From NCBI RefSeq assembly GCF_000971335.1, contig NZ_JZJL01000036.1, positions 1 to 55,537 on the forward strand: a stretch of DNA of 55,537 nucleotides, given 5' to 3'. A program made the translations under genes and the position numbers. Shown one piece after another: positions 26,264 through 34,561 of this stretch; position 1 is the stretch's first letter, and every line of letters starts with the position of its first letter. The notes beneath the pieces are model-generated. The model was not told the origin of the DNA and did no database searches. It was given only the letters and a program-made list of their open reading frames with translations. The DNA is from Chromobacterium vaccinii (lineage in GTDB: Bacteria > Pseudomonadota > Gammaproteobacteria > Burkholderiales > Chromobacteriaceae).

Positions 26264-27298
26264 ATGCAAAGACAGGAACAGCTCAAGAAATGGCTGGCGC
26301 AACAGTATCCCGGCGACGAAATCCAGCTTGAATTCGCCGCGGCCGACGCCGACTTCCGCCGCTATTTCCGTGCAATCTGGCCCGATGGCGCAAGCCGCAT
26401 CGTGATGGACGCGCCGCCGGAGCACATCGGCACCGACGCCTACATCAAGGTGCGAGACATCTTCTCCATGGTGAAAGTGCCCGAGATTTACCTGCGCGAC
26501 CGCGAACAGGGCTTCATCGTGATGGAGGATCTGGGCAAGGTCACCTACCTGGCCGCGCTGCAGCACGACGAGCGCGCTCTGGTGCACCGCCATCTGCTGC
26601 TGGAGGCGCTGGACACCCTGGTGGAGATCCAGAAGGGCAGCCAGCCGGATGTGTTGCCGGAATACGACGAAGCGCTGCTGACCCGCGAGCTGAACCTGTT
26701 CCCGGAATGGTTCTGCGCCAAGGAATTGGGCAAGCCTTTGAATTTCAAGCAGCGCCAGCTGTGGGACGCCGGCGTCAAGGCCTTGCTGCCGGCGCTGCTG
26801 GCCCAGTCCAAGGTCTTCGTCCACCGCGACTTCATCGTCCGCAACCTGATGCTGACCCCTGGCGCGCCCGGCGTGCTGGATTTCCAGGACGCGGTTTACG
26901 GCCCGGTCAGCTATGACGCGGTATCGCTGCTGCGCGACGCCTTCATCGAGTGGGAAGAGGAGTTCGTGCTGGATCTGGCGATCCGCTACTGGGAGAAGGC
27001 GCGCGCCGCCGGCCTGCCGGTGCCGGAGGCCTTCGACGACTTCTACCGCGCCTTCGAGTGGATGGGCGTGCAGCGCCATCTGAAAGTGGCCGGCATCTTC
27101 GCCCGCCTGCACCACCGCGACGGCAAGGACAAGTACCGCGCCGAGATTCCGCGCTTCATCAAGTACCTGAAGCGAACCACCCGCCGCTATGTCGAGCTGG
27201 CGCCGTTCTACCACTTGCTGGTGGACCTGGTGGGCCGCGACGAGACTGACGAGGAACTGCAGTCCAGCTACCCGGTGCTGGGCGTCAAGGGCCAATGA
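26264..27298 (+). CDS. amgK: Anomeric MurNAc/GlcNAc kinase AmgK
   Basis: A 344-residue kinase of the aminoglycoside-phosphotransferase fold. The catalytic loop VHRDFIVRNLM and the metal loop GVLDFQDAVYGPVSYD are plain. It phosphorylates MurNAc (and GlcNAc) at C1 in the cytoplasm, in the MurQ-independent peptidoglycan recycling route of pseudomonads and Neisseriales that bypasses de novo UDP-MurNAc synthesis and gives intrinsic fosfomycin tolerance. The gene neighbours support this: divergent lptD, and murU two genes downstream. The stop overlaps the next start (ATGATG). Confidence 0.93.
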   Translation: MQRQEQLKKWLAQQYPGDEIQLEFAAADADFRRYFRAIWPDGASRIVMDAPPEHIGTDAYIKVRDIFSMVKVPEIYLRDREQGFIVMEDLGKVTYLAALQHDERALVHRHLLLEALDTLVEIQKGSQPDVLPEYDEALLTRELNLFPEWFCAKELGKPLNFKQRQLWDAGVKALLPALLAQSKVFVHRDFIVRNLMLTPGAPGVLDFQDAVYGPVSYDAVSLLRDAFIEWEEEFVLDLAIRYWEKARAAGLPVPEAFDDFYRAFEWMGVQRHLKVAGIFARLHHRDGKDKYRAEIPRFIKYLKRTTRRYVELAPFYHLLVDLVGRDETDEELQSSYPVLGVKGQ

Positions 27299-27954
27299 TG
27301 CGCTGGCCGTTGCTTTTATTGCTGCTGCCGTTGGCGGCCGGCGCCGCCGATCTCAAGCAGCGGCAGTGCTTCCCGGCACAGGAGCTGCGCGTGTGCCTGT
27401 GGCAGGATGCCAGGCTGGCCGCGCGGCAGGACGGCGGTTTCGGCGGCGGCAGCGAGGGCGATGGCTGGAAGCCGGCTCTGGCGCAGTCCGAGTTGCGAAT
27501 CTACGACAGTCAGGGTGGCCAGTTGTCACGCCTGCGGGTCGGGCGCGTGTCGAAGCTGGAACGCACCCGGCTCAGCGACGGCGGCAAGCCTGTGTTCCTG
27601 CTTGAGGAAGACCGCTCGGCCGGTTTCGGCTCCTATTCCGGGGTCGAGGCGCGGCCGTTCACCGTCGGCGCGCGCGGCATCCGCTTCGCCCAGCCCGAGG
27701 GGCGGGATCCGGCCAAGCCGTTCGCGATGGCGAACGCGTTGAAGAGCGGCTGGAAAGAGGCGCCGAACGGTTTCCTGTTGGCGTCGTGCGCGCCGGATTT
27801 CCCGGCCAAGGGCGAGTGGGACGGCGAAACCTTCCGCGTCAGCTATCGCCGCTTGAAGTTGCAGGATGGCCAATGGAGGCTGACCGAGCGCAGCGAGCGC
27901 GGCTTCTGGGAGAACGAAGGCGATTTCCCGGCCGAGAGGCTGTTCCCGAAATGA
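27295..27954 (+). CDS. Unknown exported protein inside the amgK-murU operon
   Basis: A 219-residue protein with a strong signal peptide ([18 protein letters not shown]). The mature part is beta-rich, with Gly- and Arg-rich stretches and three Cys ([10 protein letters not shown] and LLASCAPDF). No catalytic motif or family is recognised. It overlaps amgK by 4 bp (ATG 27295) and ends in an ATGA overlap with murU, so it is translated with both. An exported protein between two cytoplasmic MurNAc-recycling enzymes suggests a link to wall turnover in the periplasm, but this is inference. Confidence 0.8.
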   Translation: MMRWPLLLLLLPLAAGAADLKQRQCFPAQELRVCLWQDARLAARQDGGFGGGSEGDGWKPALAQSELRIYDSQGGQLSRLRVGRVSKLERTRLSDGGKPVFLLEEDRSAGFGSYSGVEARPFTVGARGIRFAQPEGRDPAKPFAMANALKSGWKEAPNGFLLASCAPDFPAKGEWDGETFRVSYRRLKLQDGQWRLTERSERGFWENEGDFPAERLFPK

Positions 27955-28664
27955 ACGAGAAGAATATGAAGGCAATGATACTGGCGGCCGGCCGCGGCGA
28001 GCGGATGCGGCCGTTGACCGACCATACGCCCAAGCCCTTGCTGGTCGCCGGCGGCAAGCCGCTGATCCAGTGGCACATCGAGCGCCTGGTCCGCGCCGGG
28101 GTCACCGAGCTGGTGATCAACCATGCCTGGCTGGGCGAGCGGATAGAGGAGGCGCTGGGCGACGGCAGCCGCTTCGGCGCGTCCATCGCCTATTCGCCGG
28201 AGGGCCAGGCGCTGGAAACCGCCGGCGGCATCGCCACCGCCTTGCCGCTGCTCGGCGACGCGCCTTTCCTGGTGCTGAACGGCGACGTGCTGGCGGATTT
28301 TCCGGTCGAACGGCTGATCGAGGCGGCAGCCAGGCTGGACGGCGACGCCGCGCAGGCCCACCTGGCGCTGACGCCCAAGGCCGGCTACCCAACCGGCCGC
28401 GACCTGACGCTGCGCGCCGACGGCCGTGTGGCCGCCTGCGGGGACGGCGACACGCCGTATACCTTCTGCGGCCTGGCCGCCTACCATCCGGCCTTCTTCC
28501 GCGAGGTGAAGCCCGGCGCGGCCAGCCCCTTGTTGCCGTGGCTGTTGGCGGCTATGGAGCAGGGGCGGGTTCGCGGAGAAGTGCAGCAGGGGGTGTGGCT
28601 GGACGTCGGCACGCCGGAGCGGCTGGCCGAGGCCGACCGCATCGCCTCCGGCTGGACGGCATGA
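27951..28664 (+). CDS. murU: MurNAc-1-phosphate uridylyltransferase MurU
   Basis: A 237-residue nucleotidyltransferase starting with the sugar-nucleotidyl signature [21 protein letters not shown] and [17 protein letters not shown]. The metal site is [13 protein letters not shown], and the C-terminus [16 protein letters not shown] is typical. It turns MurNAc-1-P and UTP into UDP-MurNAc, after AmgK. The start chosen is ATG 27951, in ATGA overlap with the previous stop. A second candidate is ATG 27966 (MKAMILAAG), where related proteins begin. It overlaps ruvC by 4 bp (ATGA). Confidence 0.94.
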   Translation: MNEKNMKAMILAAGRGERMRPLTDHTPKPLLVAGGKPLIQWHIERLVRAGVTELVINHAWLGERIEEALGDGSRFGASIAYSPEGQALETAGGIATALPLLGDAPFLVLNGDVLADFPVERLIEAAARLDGDAAQAHLALTPKAGYPTGRDLTLRADGRVAACGDGDTPYTFCGLAAYHPAFFREVKPGAASPLLPWLLAAMEQGRVRGEVQQGVWLDVGTPERLAEADRIASGWTA

Positions 28665-29191
28665 GCCGGCGCATTCTCGGCATCGATCCCGGCAGCCGCA
28701 TCTGCGGCTTCGGCGTCATCGACGTGCTGGGCAACCAGCGCCATTACGTCGCCTCTGGAGCCATCCGCACGCCGCAGGGCGCCAGCCTGGCTGAGCGGGT
28801 CAAGGTGATCGTGAACGGAATACATCAAGTCATCGATACCTACCAGCCGACCGAGGCGGCGCTCGAGCAAGTGTTCGTCAACGTCAACCCGGCCGCCACG
28901 CTGATGCTGGGCCAGGCGCGCGGCGCCTGCATGACGGCGCTGGTGTTGAAGGACCTGCCGGTGGCCGAGTATACCGCGCTGCAGGTCAAGCAATCGGTGG
29001 TCGGCCAGGGCAAGGCGCCGAAGGAGCAGGTGCAGTACATGGTGGTGCGCATGCTCAATCTGTCCGGCACGCCGCAGGCCGACGCCGCCGACGCGCTGGC
29101 GGTGGCGCTGACCCACGCGAATCACAGCGGCGGCGCCATCGGCAAGCTGGCGAAAAGCGGGCTGAAGGTGAGAGGCGGCCGGCTGGTGTAG
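28661..29191 (+). CDS. ruvC: Crossover-junction endodeoxyribonuclease RuvC
   Basis: RuvC cuts Holliday junctions with RuvAB. The 176 residues start [18 protein letters not shown] (first catalytic Asp at 7-8) and keep the Glu in ALEQVFVN and the C-terminal acidic pair in [14 protein letters not shown]. It is the last gene of the amgK operon, coupled by ATGA to murU. ruvA follows only after 1.35 kb with a protease gene between, and ruvB is 8.6 kb away, so the usual ruvCAB cluster is broken up here. Confidence 0.96.
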   Translation: MSRRILGIDPGSRICGFGVIDVLGNQRHYVASGAIRTPQGASLAERVKVIVNGIHQVIDTYQPTEAALEQVFVNVNPAATLMLGQARGACMTALVLKDLPVAEYTALQVKQSVVGQGKAPKEQVQYMVVRMLNLSGTPQADAADALAVALTHANHSGGAIGKLAKSGLKVRGGRLV

Positions 29192-29225
29192 GCAAGATCC
29201 GGCGGCCCCGCCGGTTGCCTATCGC

Positions 29226-29254
29226 AAAAAAAGCGGCCTGCGGGCCGCTTTTGC
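29226..29254. terminator. Bidirectional terminator between ruvC and S1 protease genes
   Basis: A 10-bp stem AAAAGCGGCC / GGCCGCTTTT with loop TGCG. The run of As at its left end gives a strong T-run on the minus strand (protease); the plus-strand tail is shorter (ruvC). Confidence 0.85.
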
Positions 29255-29267
29255 CATTTTCGAATCC

Positions 29268-30020
29268 TCAGCGCCGCCGTTCCGTCGGCCACACCCAGTC
29301 GCCGGGAGGCGGCGTCTGGCTGCCGCCCGGGCTGAGCGTTTCCGACCATGCCTGGATATTGCTGGCGTACTTGCACAGCGCGGCGAAGGCGGACGCATTG
29401 CCGGCGTTGCCGTTGTATACCCCCACTTGCACGCCCTTGGGCGACAGCAGCGGGCTGCCGGAGTCGCCGCCGCGGCCGACGTTGCCGTTGGCCAGCAGGG
29501 AGACGCCGTTGGCCAGCGGCGACGGACCCAGGCGGACGATGTTGGCGACGCTGACCTGCATCAGGCTCTGTCCCAGCTGATAGCCCTGGTCGTCCATCCG
29601 CCGCTGCGCCTGCATCGCGCCGATGCCGGCATCGCAATCCTCCTGCGCCACCACTGGGACGATGCGGGCGCCGCCGCGGCCGGCGATAGGCTGGGACAGC
29701 TTGAGCAGAGCCAGATCCACGGCCACGCCGTGATGGTCGAACTTGATCCAGTTGGGTTGGGCGTTGTCGCGCCGGGCGCTGGCCTGATTCTCAAAATTCC
29801 GGCCATAGTAGGCGGTGACGCCGGCCCAGTTGTCCAGGATGCAATGCGAGGCGGTCAGCACCAGGTCCTTTCCCACCAGCGAGCCGCCGCAGATATTGCG
29901 GCTGCCGTTCTGGTTTTGAAAATCCAGCTTGATGTAATTGGTTTCCTGCGGGGAAAAAGGCGCGGCGGCGGCGAAATGGGATAATGCCGACAGGCATGAA
30001 ACGGCAAGCAGTTTCTTCAC
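29268..30020 (-). CDS. Secreted S1-family serine protease
   Basis: A 250-residue chymotrypsin-fold protease with a signal peptide (1-20). The catalytic triad is complete: His59 in TASHC, Asp102 in VDLALLKL and Ser187 in GDSGSPL. Four Cys are visible in the mature chain (ICGGSLVG, SHC, EDCD, LCKYA), giving possible disulfides. The residue six before the Ser is Val181, where trypsin has its specificity Asp, so cleavage after Lys or Arg is unlikely. The C-terminus is short and Pro/Arg-rich. It stands alone, with AAGGA ahead of the ATG, and is probably periplasmic or secreted. Confidence 0.88.
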   Translation of the reverse strand: MKKLLAVSCLSALSHFAAAAPFSPQETNYIKLDFQNQNGSRNICGGSLVGKDLVLTASHCILDNWAGVTAYYGRNFENQASARRDNAQPNWIKFDHHGVAVDLALLKLSQPIAGRGGARIVPVVAQEDCDAGIGAMQAQRRMDDQGYQLGQSLMQVSVANIVRLGPSPLANGVSLLANGNVGRGGDSGSPLLSPKGVQVGVYNGNAGNASAFAALCKYASNIQAWSETLSPGGSQTPPPGDWVWPTERRR

Positions 30021-30542
30021 GGATGCATTCCTTGTCGATGGGGAGCCAAGGCGGCTTTGCGGCCGCTGTCAAAACCGAGCCCAGCAAGTTTGGGTTGATA
30101 TTTCCAGTATTGATATTCTTGACTCTGGGTAATGTGGCCTTGCCGATTCATTATGCCCAGCTGAAATGATTGTGGAATGCTTGGGTTGGGATTGGCTCTG
30201 GCTTTTGGAATGACATTTGATTTTATATTGGCTTGGGAACTGAATGCCCAGCCGCGCGACTGGCTGAATATCAGGCTGCGGCCGGCGCGGCATGAAATGA
30301 AATAGCCATCTTGTTAATATTCACCGGCGCGCGACGAAATATAATCTGAGCTTGATTTTTTTTAAGCGTAGTTACTTTTAAATATTTGAATAGCTTATCG
30401 GGGTATATCAAAAGCCGGCAGCATGGGCTTTCGCCGCCGGGCGGGGCCTTGCCGGCCGAGCCGGGTGGGCGCGGGCGCGGCTTGTGGGATAATGCCGGCA
30501 GCCGCGCCAGTCCGGCGCGGGCCTGATTGCGAGAATGCCAAG
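30021..30542. other. 522-bp AT-rich gap between protease and ruvA
   Basis: The stretch 30090-30420 is clearly poorer in GC than its surroundings, with several A/T runs (for example 30355-30382). It has no open frame that looks like a protein and no tRNA or terminator that I can see. It must hold the minus-strand promoter of the protease gene and the plus-strand promoter of ruvA; GATAAT at 30488-30493 is a weak -10 candidate for ruvA. It may be the trace of an insertion that split ruvC from ruvA. Confidence 0.4.
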
Positions 30543-31136
30543 ATGATCGGACGTCTTTCCGGAAAACTGATCGAAAAATTGCCGCCGCAAGTGGTGGTGG
30601 ACGTGAACGGAGTCGGCTATGAAGTGGACGTGCCGATGACCACCTTCTACCAGTTGCCGGCGCTGGGCCAGCCCTGCACCTTGTTCACCCACCTGGCGGT
30701 GCGCGAGGACGCCCATTTGCTGTACGGCTTCGCCAGCAAGGAGGAGCGGCAGACCTTCCGCCAGTTGATCAAGGTGACCGGCATCGGCGCCAAGATCGCG
30801 TTGGCGATCCTGTCCGGCATGACCGCCGACGAACTGGCGATCGCCGTCGCCAGCGAGGACATCAAGCGCTTGTCGGCAGTGCCGGGCATCGGCAAGAAGA
30901 CCGCCGAGCGGCTGGTGCTGGAGCTGCGCGGCAAGCTCGCCACCGGCGGCAACCTGACGGTGCCGGGCGGCCTGGCTTTCGCCGCCACGCCGGACGAGAA
31001 GAGCGACATCGTCAACGCGCTGCTGGCGCTCGGCTACAACGAGAAAGAAGCGGCGGCTGCCACCAAGAGCCTGCCGTCCGAGGTCACGGTCAGCGAAGGC
31101 GTGCGCCTGGCGCTGAAGAGCCTGATGAAGGTCTGA
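30543..31136 (+). CDS. ruvA: Holliday junction DNA helicase subunit RuvA
   Basis: A 197-residue RuvA: OB-fold domain I ([31 protein letters not shown]), a domain II with two helix-hairpin-helix motifs ([15 protein letters not shown] and [19 protein letters not shown]) and a C-terminal domain III (about 150-197) that contacts RuvB. It binds the four-way junction as a tetramer. The start is ATG 30543, and longer frames upstream do not match the family. It is separated from both ruvC and ruvB. Confidence 0.97.
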   Translation: MIGRLSGKLIEKLPPQVVVDVNGVGYEVDVPMTTFYQLPALGQPCTLFTHLAVREDAHLLYGFASKEERQTFRQLIKVTGIGAKIALAILSGMTADELAIAVASEDIKRLSAVPGIGKKTAERLVLELRGKLATGGNLTVPGGLAFAATPDEKSDIVNALLALGYNEKEAAAATKSLPSEVTVSEGVRLALKSLMKV

Positions 31137-31190
31137 CGCCTATACTGCCGATGCGGCCGCGCGAGGCCGAGTCGACGGGAGGGCGAGGGC

Positions 31191-31991
31191 ATGATGAGGC
31201 GGTGCGTGGCTGCGGTTGCGCTGGGAATCGGCCTGGGCGTCATGCCGGCTTTCGCCTCCCCCTTTCATTGCCCGCCGCATCCGATACGGTTGGCCTTCTA
31301 CCGCATCGGCCTGTTCTACACCGACCGCAACGGGTTGGACTGGGATGTCGCCGAAGAGCTGCGCCGCCGCAGCGGCTGCCGCTTCGAATACGAGGTGATG
31401 CCGCGCGCCCGCATCTGGCGCGAGCTGGAGGCCGGCAGGCTGGACATCACGTTGTCGGCCATCGCCACCCCCGAGCGCGATCGCGTCTATTGGTTCCTCA
31501 ACTACATCCAGCTCAAGCAGTATGTGCTGCTGTCTCCCAAGCTGCCGGCGTCCATCGATTCGATGGACGGCTTCATCCAGGCCGGCGCGCCGTGGCGCTG
31601 GGCCGTTGTCCGCAGCTACAGCACCAGCGGCTATTACGATCCGCTGGTGGTCCAGCTGGCGGCGAAGGGCCGGGTGGTGGAAGTGCCGGAGGAGGACTTT
31701 CTGTTCCGTCTGCTGGCGCAAAACCGCGTGGCCGGCATTTTCTCCACGCCCATGGTCTATCGCCAGAAACTGCGCGAATTCAATCTGGAAGACAGCGTGC
31801 GGGTGGCCGATTGGGACAAGGTCTCCGCGCCCAGCCCGCGCGGCATCGTGTTCACCAAGCGGACGTTTTCCGAGCAGGACATCGGCCAGTGGCAGGCGCT
31901 GGTGGACAAGATGAACCGGGACGGCACCATGCGCAGGCTGATCGGCCGCTACATGACGCCGGCGGAGACCGAAACGGCGCTGTGGCATTGA
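31191..31991 (+). CDS. Periplasmic amino-acid-type solute-binding protein (SBP_bac_3)
   Basis: A 266-residue protein with a signal peptide (1-22) and the cluster-3 binding-protein fold: LAFYRIGLFYTDRNGLDWDVAEELRRRSGC, then ARIWRELEAGRLDITLSAIATPERD and a C-terminal MRRLIGRYMT. No ABC permease or ATPase gene lies nearby, so it may be an orphan sensor-type or stand-alone binding protein. The ligand is unknown. GAGGGC stands ahead of tandem ATG codons. Confidence 0.82.
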   Translation: MMRRCVAAVALGIGLGVMPAFASPFHCPPHPIRLAFYRIGLFYTDRNGLDWDVAEELRRRSGCRFEYEVMPRARIWRELEAGRLDITLSAIATPERDRVYWFLNYIQLKQYVLLSPKLPASIDSMDGFIQAGAPWRWAVVRSYSTSGYYDPLVVQLAAKGRVVEVPEEDFLFRLLAQNRVAGIFSTPMVYRQKLREFNLEDSVRVADWDKVSAPSPRGIVFTKRTFSEQDIGQWQALVDKMNRDGTMRRLIGRYMTPAETETALWH

Positions 31992-31998
31992 GCGGGCG

Positions 31999-32024
31999 AA
32001 AAAAAAGCCCGCCTTTCGGCGGGC
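31999..32024 (-). terminator. Rho-independent terminator of the BON-domain gene
   Basis: On the minus strand a 7-bp stem GCCCGCC / GGCGGGC is followed by eight Ts. The plus strand has no T-run after the stem. Confidence 0.9.
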
Positions 32025-32072
32025 AAACGGATGCGGGACGGTTGCCGTCCGGGACGAACGGCGAAATCGGAC

Positions 32073-32423
32073 TTAGCCGGCGGGCAGCAGGTTGACCTGG
32101 CTGCGCACGCTCTTCACGCCCGGCACGCGAGCCACTTCCTCGGCGATGCGGGAGACCACGTCCTGATTCGGCGCGGTGCCGTTCAGCACCACGTCGCCGT
32201 TGTTGACCTGAGCCTCGACCTTGGCGCCCAGCTGAGCGGCGGACTTGGCGACGATTTCGTTGATCTGGCGGCCCAGCTCCGCGTCGGCGGGGTTGGCGGC
32301 GGCGTGTTGCTGAACCGCTTGCTCCTGCGCCGGCGAGCTGGCGGTCTGCTTGGTTTCCGCGGCGATGCCGGCGCCGGCGTACAGGGCGGGAATCAGGCTG
32401 GCGATGATCAGGGTCTTGCGCAT
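32073..32423 (-). CDS. Exported BON-domain protein (OsmY-like), predicted GlrR target
   Basis: A 116-residue periplasmic protein: signal peptide (1-21), a Gln/Ala-rich linker and one BON domain (about 48-116, GRQINEIVAKSAAQLGAKVEAQVNNGDVVLNG to VPGVKSVRSQVNLLP). BON domains bind phospholipid surfaces, and proteins such as OsmY and DolP help keep the envelope intact under stress. There is AAGGAG ahead of the ATG. A consensus sigma-54 promoter lies about 120 bp upstream, with two GlrR-like sites beyond it and the glrR operon next door, so expression probably follows GlrKR envelope signalling. The gene is a single unit with its own terminator. Confidence 0.88.
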   Translation of the reverse strand: MRKTLIIASLIPALYAGAGIAAETKQTASSPAQEQAVQQHAAANPADAELGRQINEIVAKSAAQLGAKVEAQVNNGDVVLNGTAPNQDVVSRIAEEVARVPGVKSVRSQVNLLPAG

Positions 32424-32555
32424 GATGAGTCTCCTTGGACTGGGTGAGGTCGTTGCGTTCGGCCGGCGTTCCGGGACGGCATCGGCGGGGAAGCATTTCC
32501 GCCGGGCCGTCTGTTCCGCAGCGCCATGAGGCCAATCGCGCTTGACTCCCGATAC

Positions 32556-32571
32556 AGCAAGCGCCGTGCCA
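32556..32571 (-). promoter_or_regulatory. Sigma-54 (-24/-12) promoter of the BON gene
   Basis: On the minus strand TGGCACG-GCGC-TTGCT fits the sigma-54 consensus (TGGCACG-N4-TTGCW) at every fixed position. Start of transcription is expected near 32545, about 122 bases before the ATG. Confidence 0.85.
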
Positions 32572-32645
32572 GTTCTGGTTTTTCCTTATTTATCAGATGG
32601 TTGTGGATTTTTTTCGGGTAGGGCGCCGGTCAAGAGGGCCGGATC

Positions 32646-32663
32646 TGTCGCCGTTCGGCGACA
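32646..32663. promoter_or_regulatory. GlrR-type activator site 1 (TGTC-N10-GACA)
   Basis: TGTCGCCGTTCGGCGACA is a full match to TGTC-N10-GACA, the site I know for E. coli GlrR at glmY and glmZ. Its centre is about 110 bp upstream of the predicted sigma-54 start. It is nested in a longer dyad (GGCCGGATC at 32637 pairs with GATCCGGCC at 32666). Confidence 0.75.
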
Positions 32664-32682
32664 GCGATCCGGCCGTTTGCCG

Positions 32683-32707
32683 GAAAAGCCATGCCAATCA
32701 ATGGCTT
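32683..32707 (-). terminator. Probable terminator of the glr operon
   Basis: On the minus strand AAGCCAT and ATGGCTT pair around 8 bases and are followed by TT. It lies just past the glrR stop, between the two GlrR-type sites. The T-run is short, so termination may be partial. Confidence 0.5.
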
Positions 32708-32712
32708 GAGGC

Positions 32713-32730
32713 TGTCGCCGTTTGGCGACG
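32713..32730. promoter_or_regulatory. GlrR-type activator site 2 (TGTC-N10-GACG)
   Basis: TGTCGCCGTTTGGCGACG differs from site 1 at two positions, one of them in the GACA arm. Its centre is 67 bp from that of site 1 and about 177 bp from the predicted start. Two spaced sites suit oligomer loading of a sigma-54 activator. Confidence 0.65.
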
Positions 32731-32735
32731 GGCGC

Positions 32736-34076
32736 TTAGCCATCCTTGAACGCGGCGGCGTGCAGCTCGTGTTTCTGCAACAGCCGGTAGAACTCGGTGC
32801 GGTTGCGGTCGGCCAGCCGGGCGGCGTCGCTGACGTTGCCGCCGGTCAGGCGCAGCAGCCGCTCCAGGTAGTCGCGCTCGAACTCGCGGCGGGCTTCGGC
32901 CAGCGTCGGGATGGCGCGGGATTCGCCGGCCACCGCCTTTTCCACCTGGGACAGGGTCAGCAGCGGGCCGGTGGCCAGCACGCAGCATTGCTCCACCACA
33001 TTGGCCAACTGGCGGATATTGCCCGGCCAGCGCGCGGCGGCGAGGAAAGCGAGGGCGTCCGGCGCGAAGCCCGTCACCGTCTTGCCGTAGCGCGCCGCCA
33101 CCTGTTGCAGGAAATGCTGGGCCAGCAGCGGGATGTCTTCGCGCCGCTCGGCCAGCGGCGGCAGCGTCAGCGCCACCACGTTCAGCCGGTAATAGAGATC
33201 CTCGCGGAACTGGCCGTCGGCGATGCGGGCCGGCAGGTCGCGGTGGGTGGCCGACAGCAGCCGGATATCCACCGGCAGCGGCCGGCTGGCGCCCACCGGC
33301 CGCACTTCCCGGTCCTGCAGCACCCGCAGCAGCTTGACCTGCAGCGGCAGCGGCATGTCGCCGATCTCATCCAGGAACAGCGTGCCGCCGTCGGCCTGGC
33401 GGATCAGGCCGTCGTGGCGGGCGGAGGCACCGGTGAAAGCGCCTTTTTCGTGGCCGAACAGCTCGCTCTCCAGCAGGTTTTCCGGAATCGCGCCGCAGTT
33501 GACGGCGACGAAGGGCCGGCCGGCGCGGCGGCTGGCCTGGTGGATGGCACGGGCCAGCACTTCCTTGCCGCTGCCGCTTTCGCCTTGCAGCAGCACGCTG
33601 GCGTCGGTGGCGGCCACCATCCGCGCTTCGCTCAGCAATTCCTCCATCGCCGGGCCGCGGCTGACGATGCCGGCGCGCCAGCCGTCGCCGGGGGCGCCGT
33701 CGCCCACGGACAGCGTCAGGCCCTGCGCCACCTTGTCCAGCAGCAATTGGCCGTCGAACGGTTTTTCCAGATAGCAGAACACGCCGCGGCTGACCGCCTC
33801 CACCGCGTCCGGCACGGTGCCGTGGGCGGTGAACAGGATGACCGGCAGCGTCGGATAGCGGCGGCGCGCGGTTTCGAACAGCTGCAGGCCGTCCATGCCC
33901 GGCAGCCGCCAGTCGGTCAGCAGCAGGTCGGCGCGGCGGGCTGCCATCGCCGCCAGCGCGGCTTCGGCGCTGGCCAGCGCCTCCACCTCGTGGCCGGCGG
34001 CCTCCAGCCGCAGCCTGACCAGGCACAGCAGGTCGGGATCGTCGTCCACCAGGACGATGCGGGCGGGGGCGTTCAT
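32736..34076 (-). CDS. glrR: Sigma-54-dependent response regulator GlrR
   Basis: A 446-residue NtrC-type regulator: receiver (1-120, phospho-Asp55 in LLLTDWRLPG), AAA+ domain (about 140-365) with Walker A GESGSGKE, GAFTGA for sigma-54 contact, and a Fis-type helix-turn-helix at the end. It follows E. coli GlrR closely, including the C-terminal ARLADRNRTEFYRLLQKHEL next to ARMAGRNRTEFYKLLSRHEL in E. coli. The recognition helix is nearly unchanged, so the same DNA site is expected. The ATG overlaps the upstream stop by 4 bp. It is predicted to activate the BON gene beside it. Confidence 0.93.
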   Translation of the reverse strand: MNAPARIVLVDDDPDLLCLVRLRLEAAGHEVEALASAEAALAAMAARRADLLLTDWRLPGMDGLQLFETARRRYPTLPVILFTAHGTVPDAVEAVSRGVFCYLEKPFDGQLLLDKVAQGLTLSVGDGAPGDGWRAGIVSRGPAMEELLSEARMVAATDASVLLQGESGSGKEVLARAIHQASRRAGRPFVAVNCGAIPENLLESELFGHEKGAFTGASARHDGLIRQADGGTLFLDEIGDMPLPLQVKLLRVLQDREVRPVGASRPLPVDIRLLSATHRDLPARIADGQFREDLYYRLNVVALTLPPLAERREDIPLLAQHFLQQVAARYGKTVTGFAPDALAFLAAARWPGNIRQLANVVEQCCVLATGPLLTLSQVEKAVAGESRAIPTLAEARREFERDYLERLLRLTGGNVSDAARLADRNRTEFYRLLQKHELHAAAFKDG

Positions 34077-34561
34077 CGCTTGCTCCCTCCGCTGAGGCCG
34101 TTGGGTTTGGGCAGATCCAGTTCCAGGCGGCGCAGCGCGTCCAGCTTGGCGGCCTGGTCGTCGATGCGTTTTTGCTGGTCGCGCAATTGCTGCTGCTGGC
34201 GGTCGTTCTGGTCCTGCAGCCGGAACTGGGCCTGGGCCTGGCGCAGCTGCAGCCGCGCCAGCGCGGCGCTGGCCGGAGACAGGCTCTTGTCGGCCAGCAG
34301 CTTGTCCAGCTCGCCAGCCAGGCGCCCCGGATCGCCGCGGTTGGCGCGCAGCACGCGCAGCAGGCGGTAGCTGTCGCAGGCTTCATAGGCCTGCCAGCGC
34401 TGGCGCACGGCTTCGTCCGGCCAGTCCAGCGCGATCAGCAGCGCGTCGCTGCCCGGGCAGTAGCGTATCGGGGGGGGAGCCGGGCGGACGCCGGCGCAGG
34501 CCGCGAGCAGCGGCAGCAGCATCAGCGGCAGCCAGCGCCGCGGGAAAACGGATGGGGTCAT
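34073..34561 (-). CDS. qseG: QseG-like outer-membrane lipoprotein
   Basis: A 162-residue lipoprotein with the lipobox LLAACAG (Cys at about 22). A small domain with RYCPGSDALLIALDWPD and CDSYRLLRVLR is followed by a Gln-rich coiled coil (about 95-150). Position and layout are those of YfhG/QseG, which in E. coli lies between glrK and glrR and activates GlrK in the envelope; sequence similarity is harder to judge by eye. It overlaps both neighbours by 4 bp (ATGA). Confidence 0.7.
   Translation of the reverse strand: MTPSVFPRRWLPLMLLPLLAACAGVRPAPPPIRYCPGSDALLIALDWPDEAVRQRWQAYEACDSYRLLRVLRANRGDPGRLAGELDKLLADKSLSPASAALARLQLRQAQAQFRLQDQNDRQQQQLRDQQKRIDDQAAKLDALRRLELDLPKPNGLSGGSKR

Noticed and set aside
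24348-26405. 685-codon open frame opposite lptD
   Set aside because: No family signature and it would overlap the start of amgK; LptD motifs are clear on the minus strand.
32424-32545. A GlmY/GlmZ-like small RNA from the sigma-54 promoter
   Set aside because: No terminator lies between the predicted start and the BON gene, and AAGGAG with an ATG follows, so it reads as an mRNA leader.
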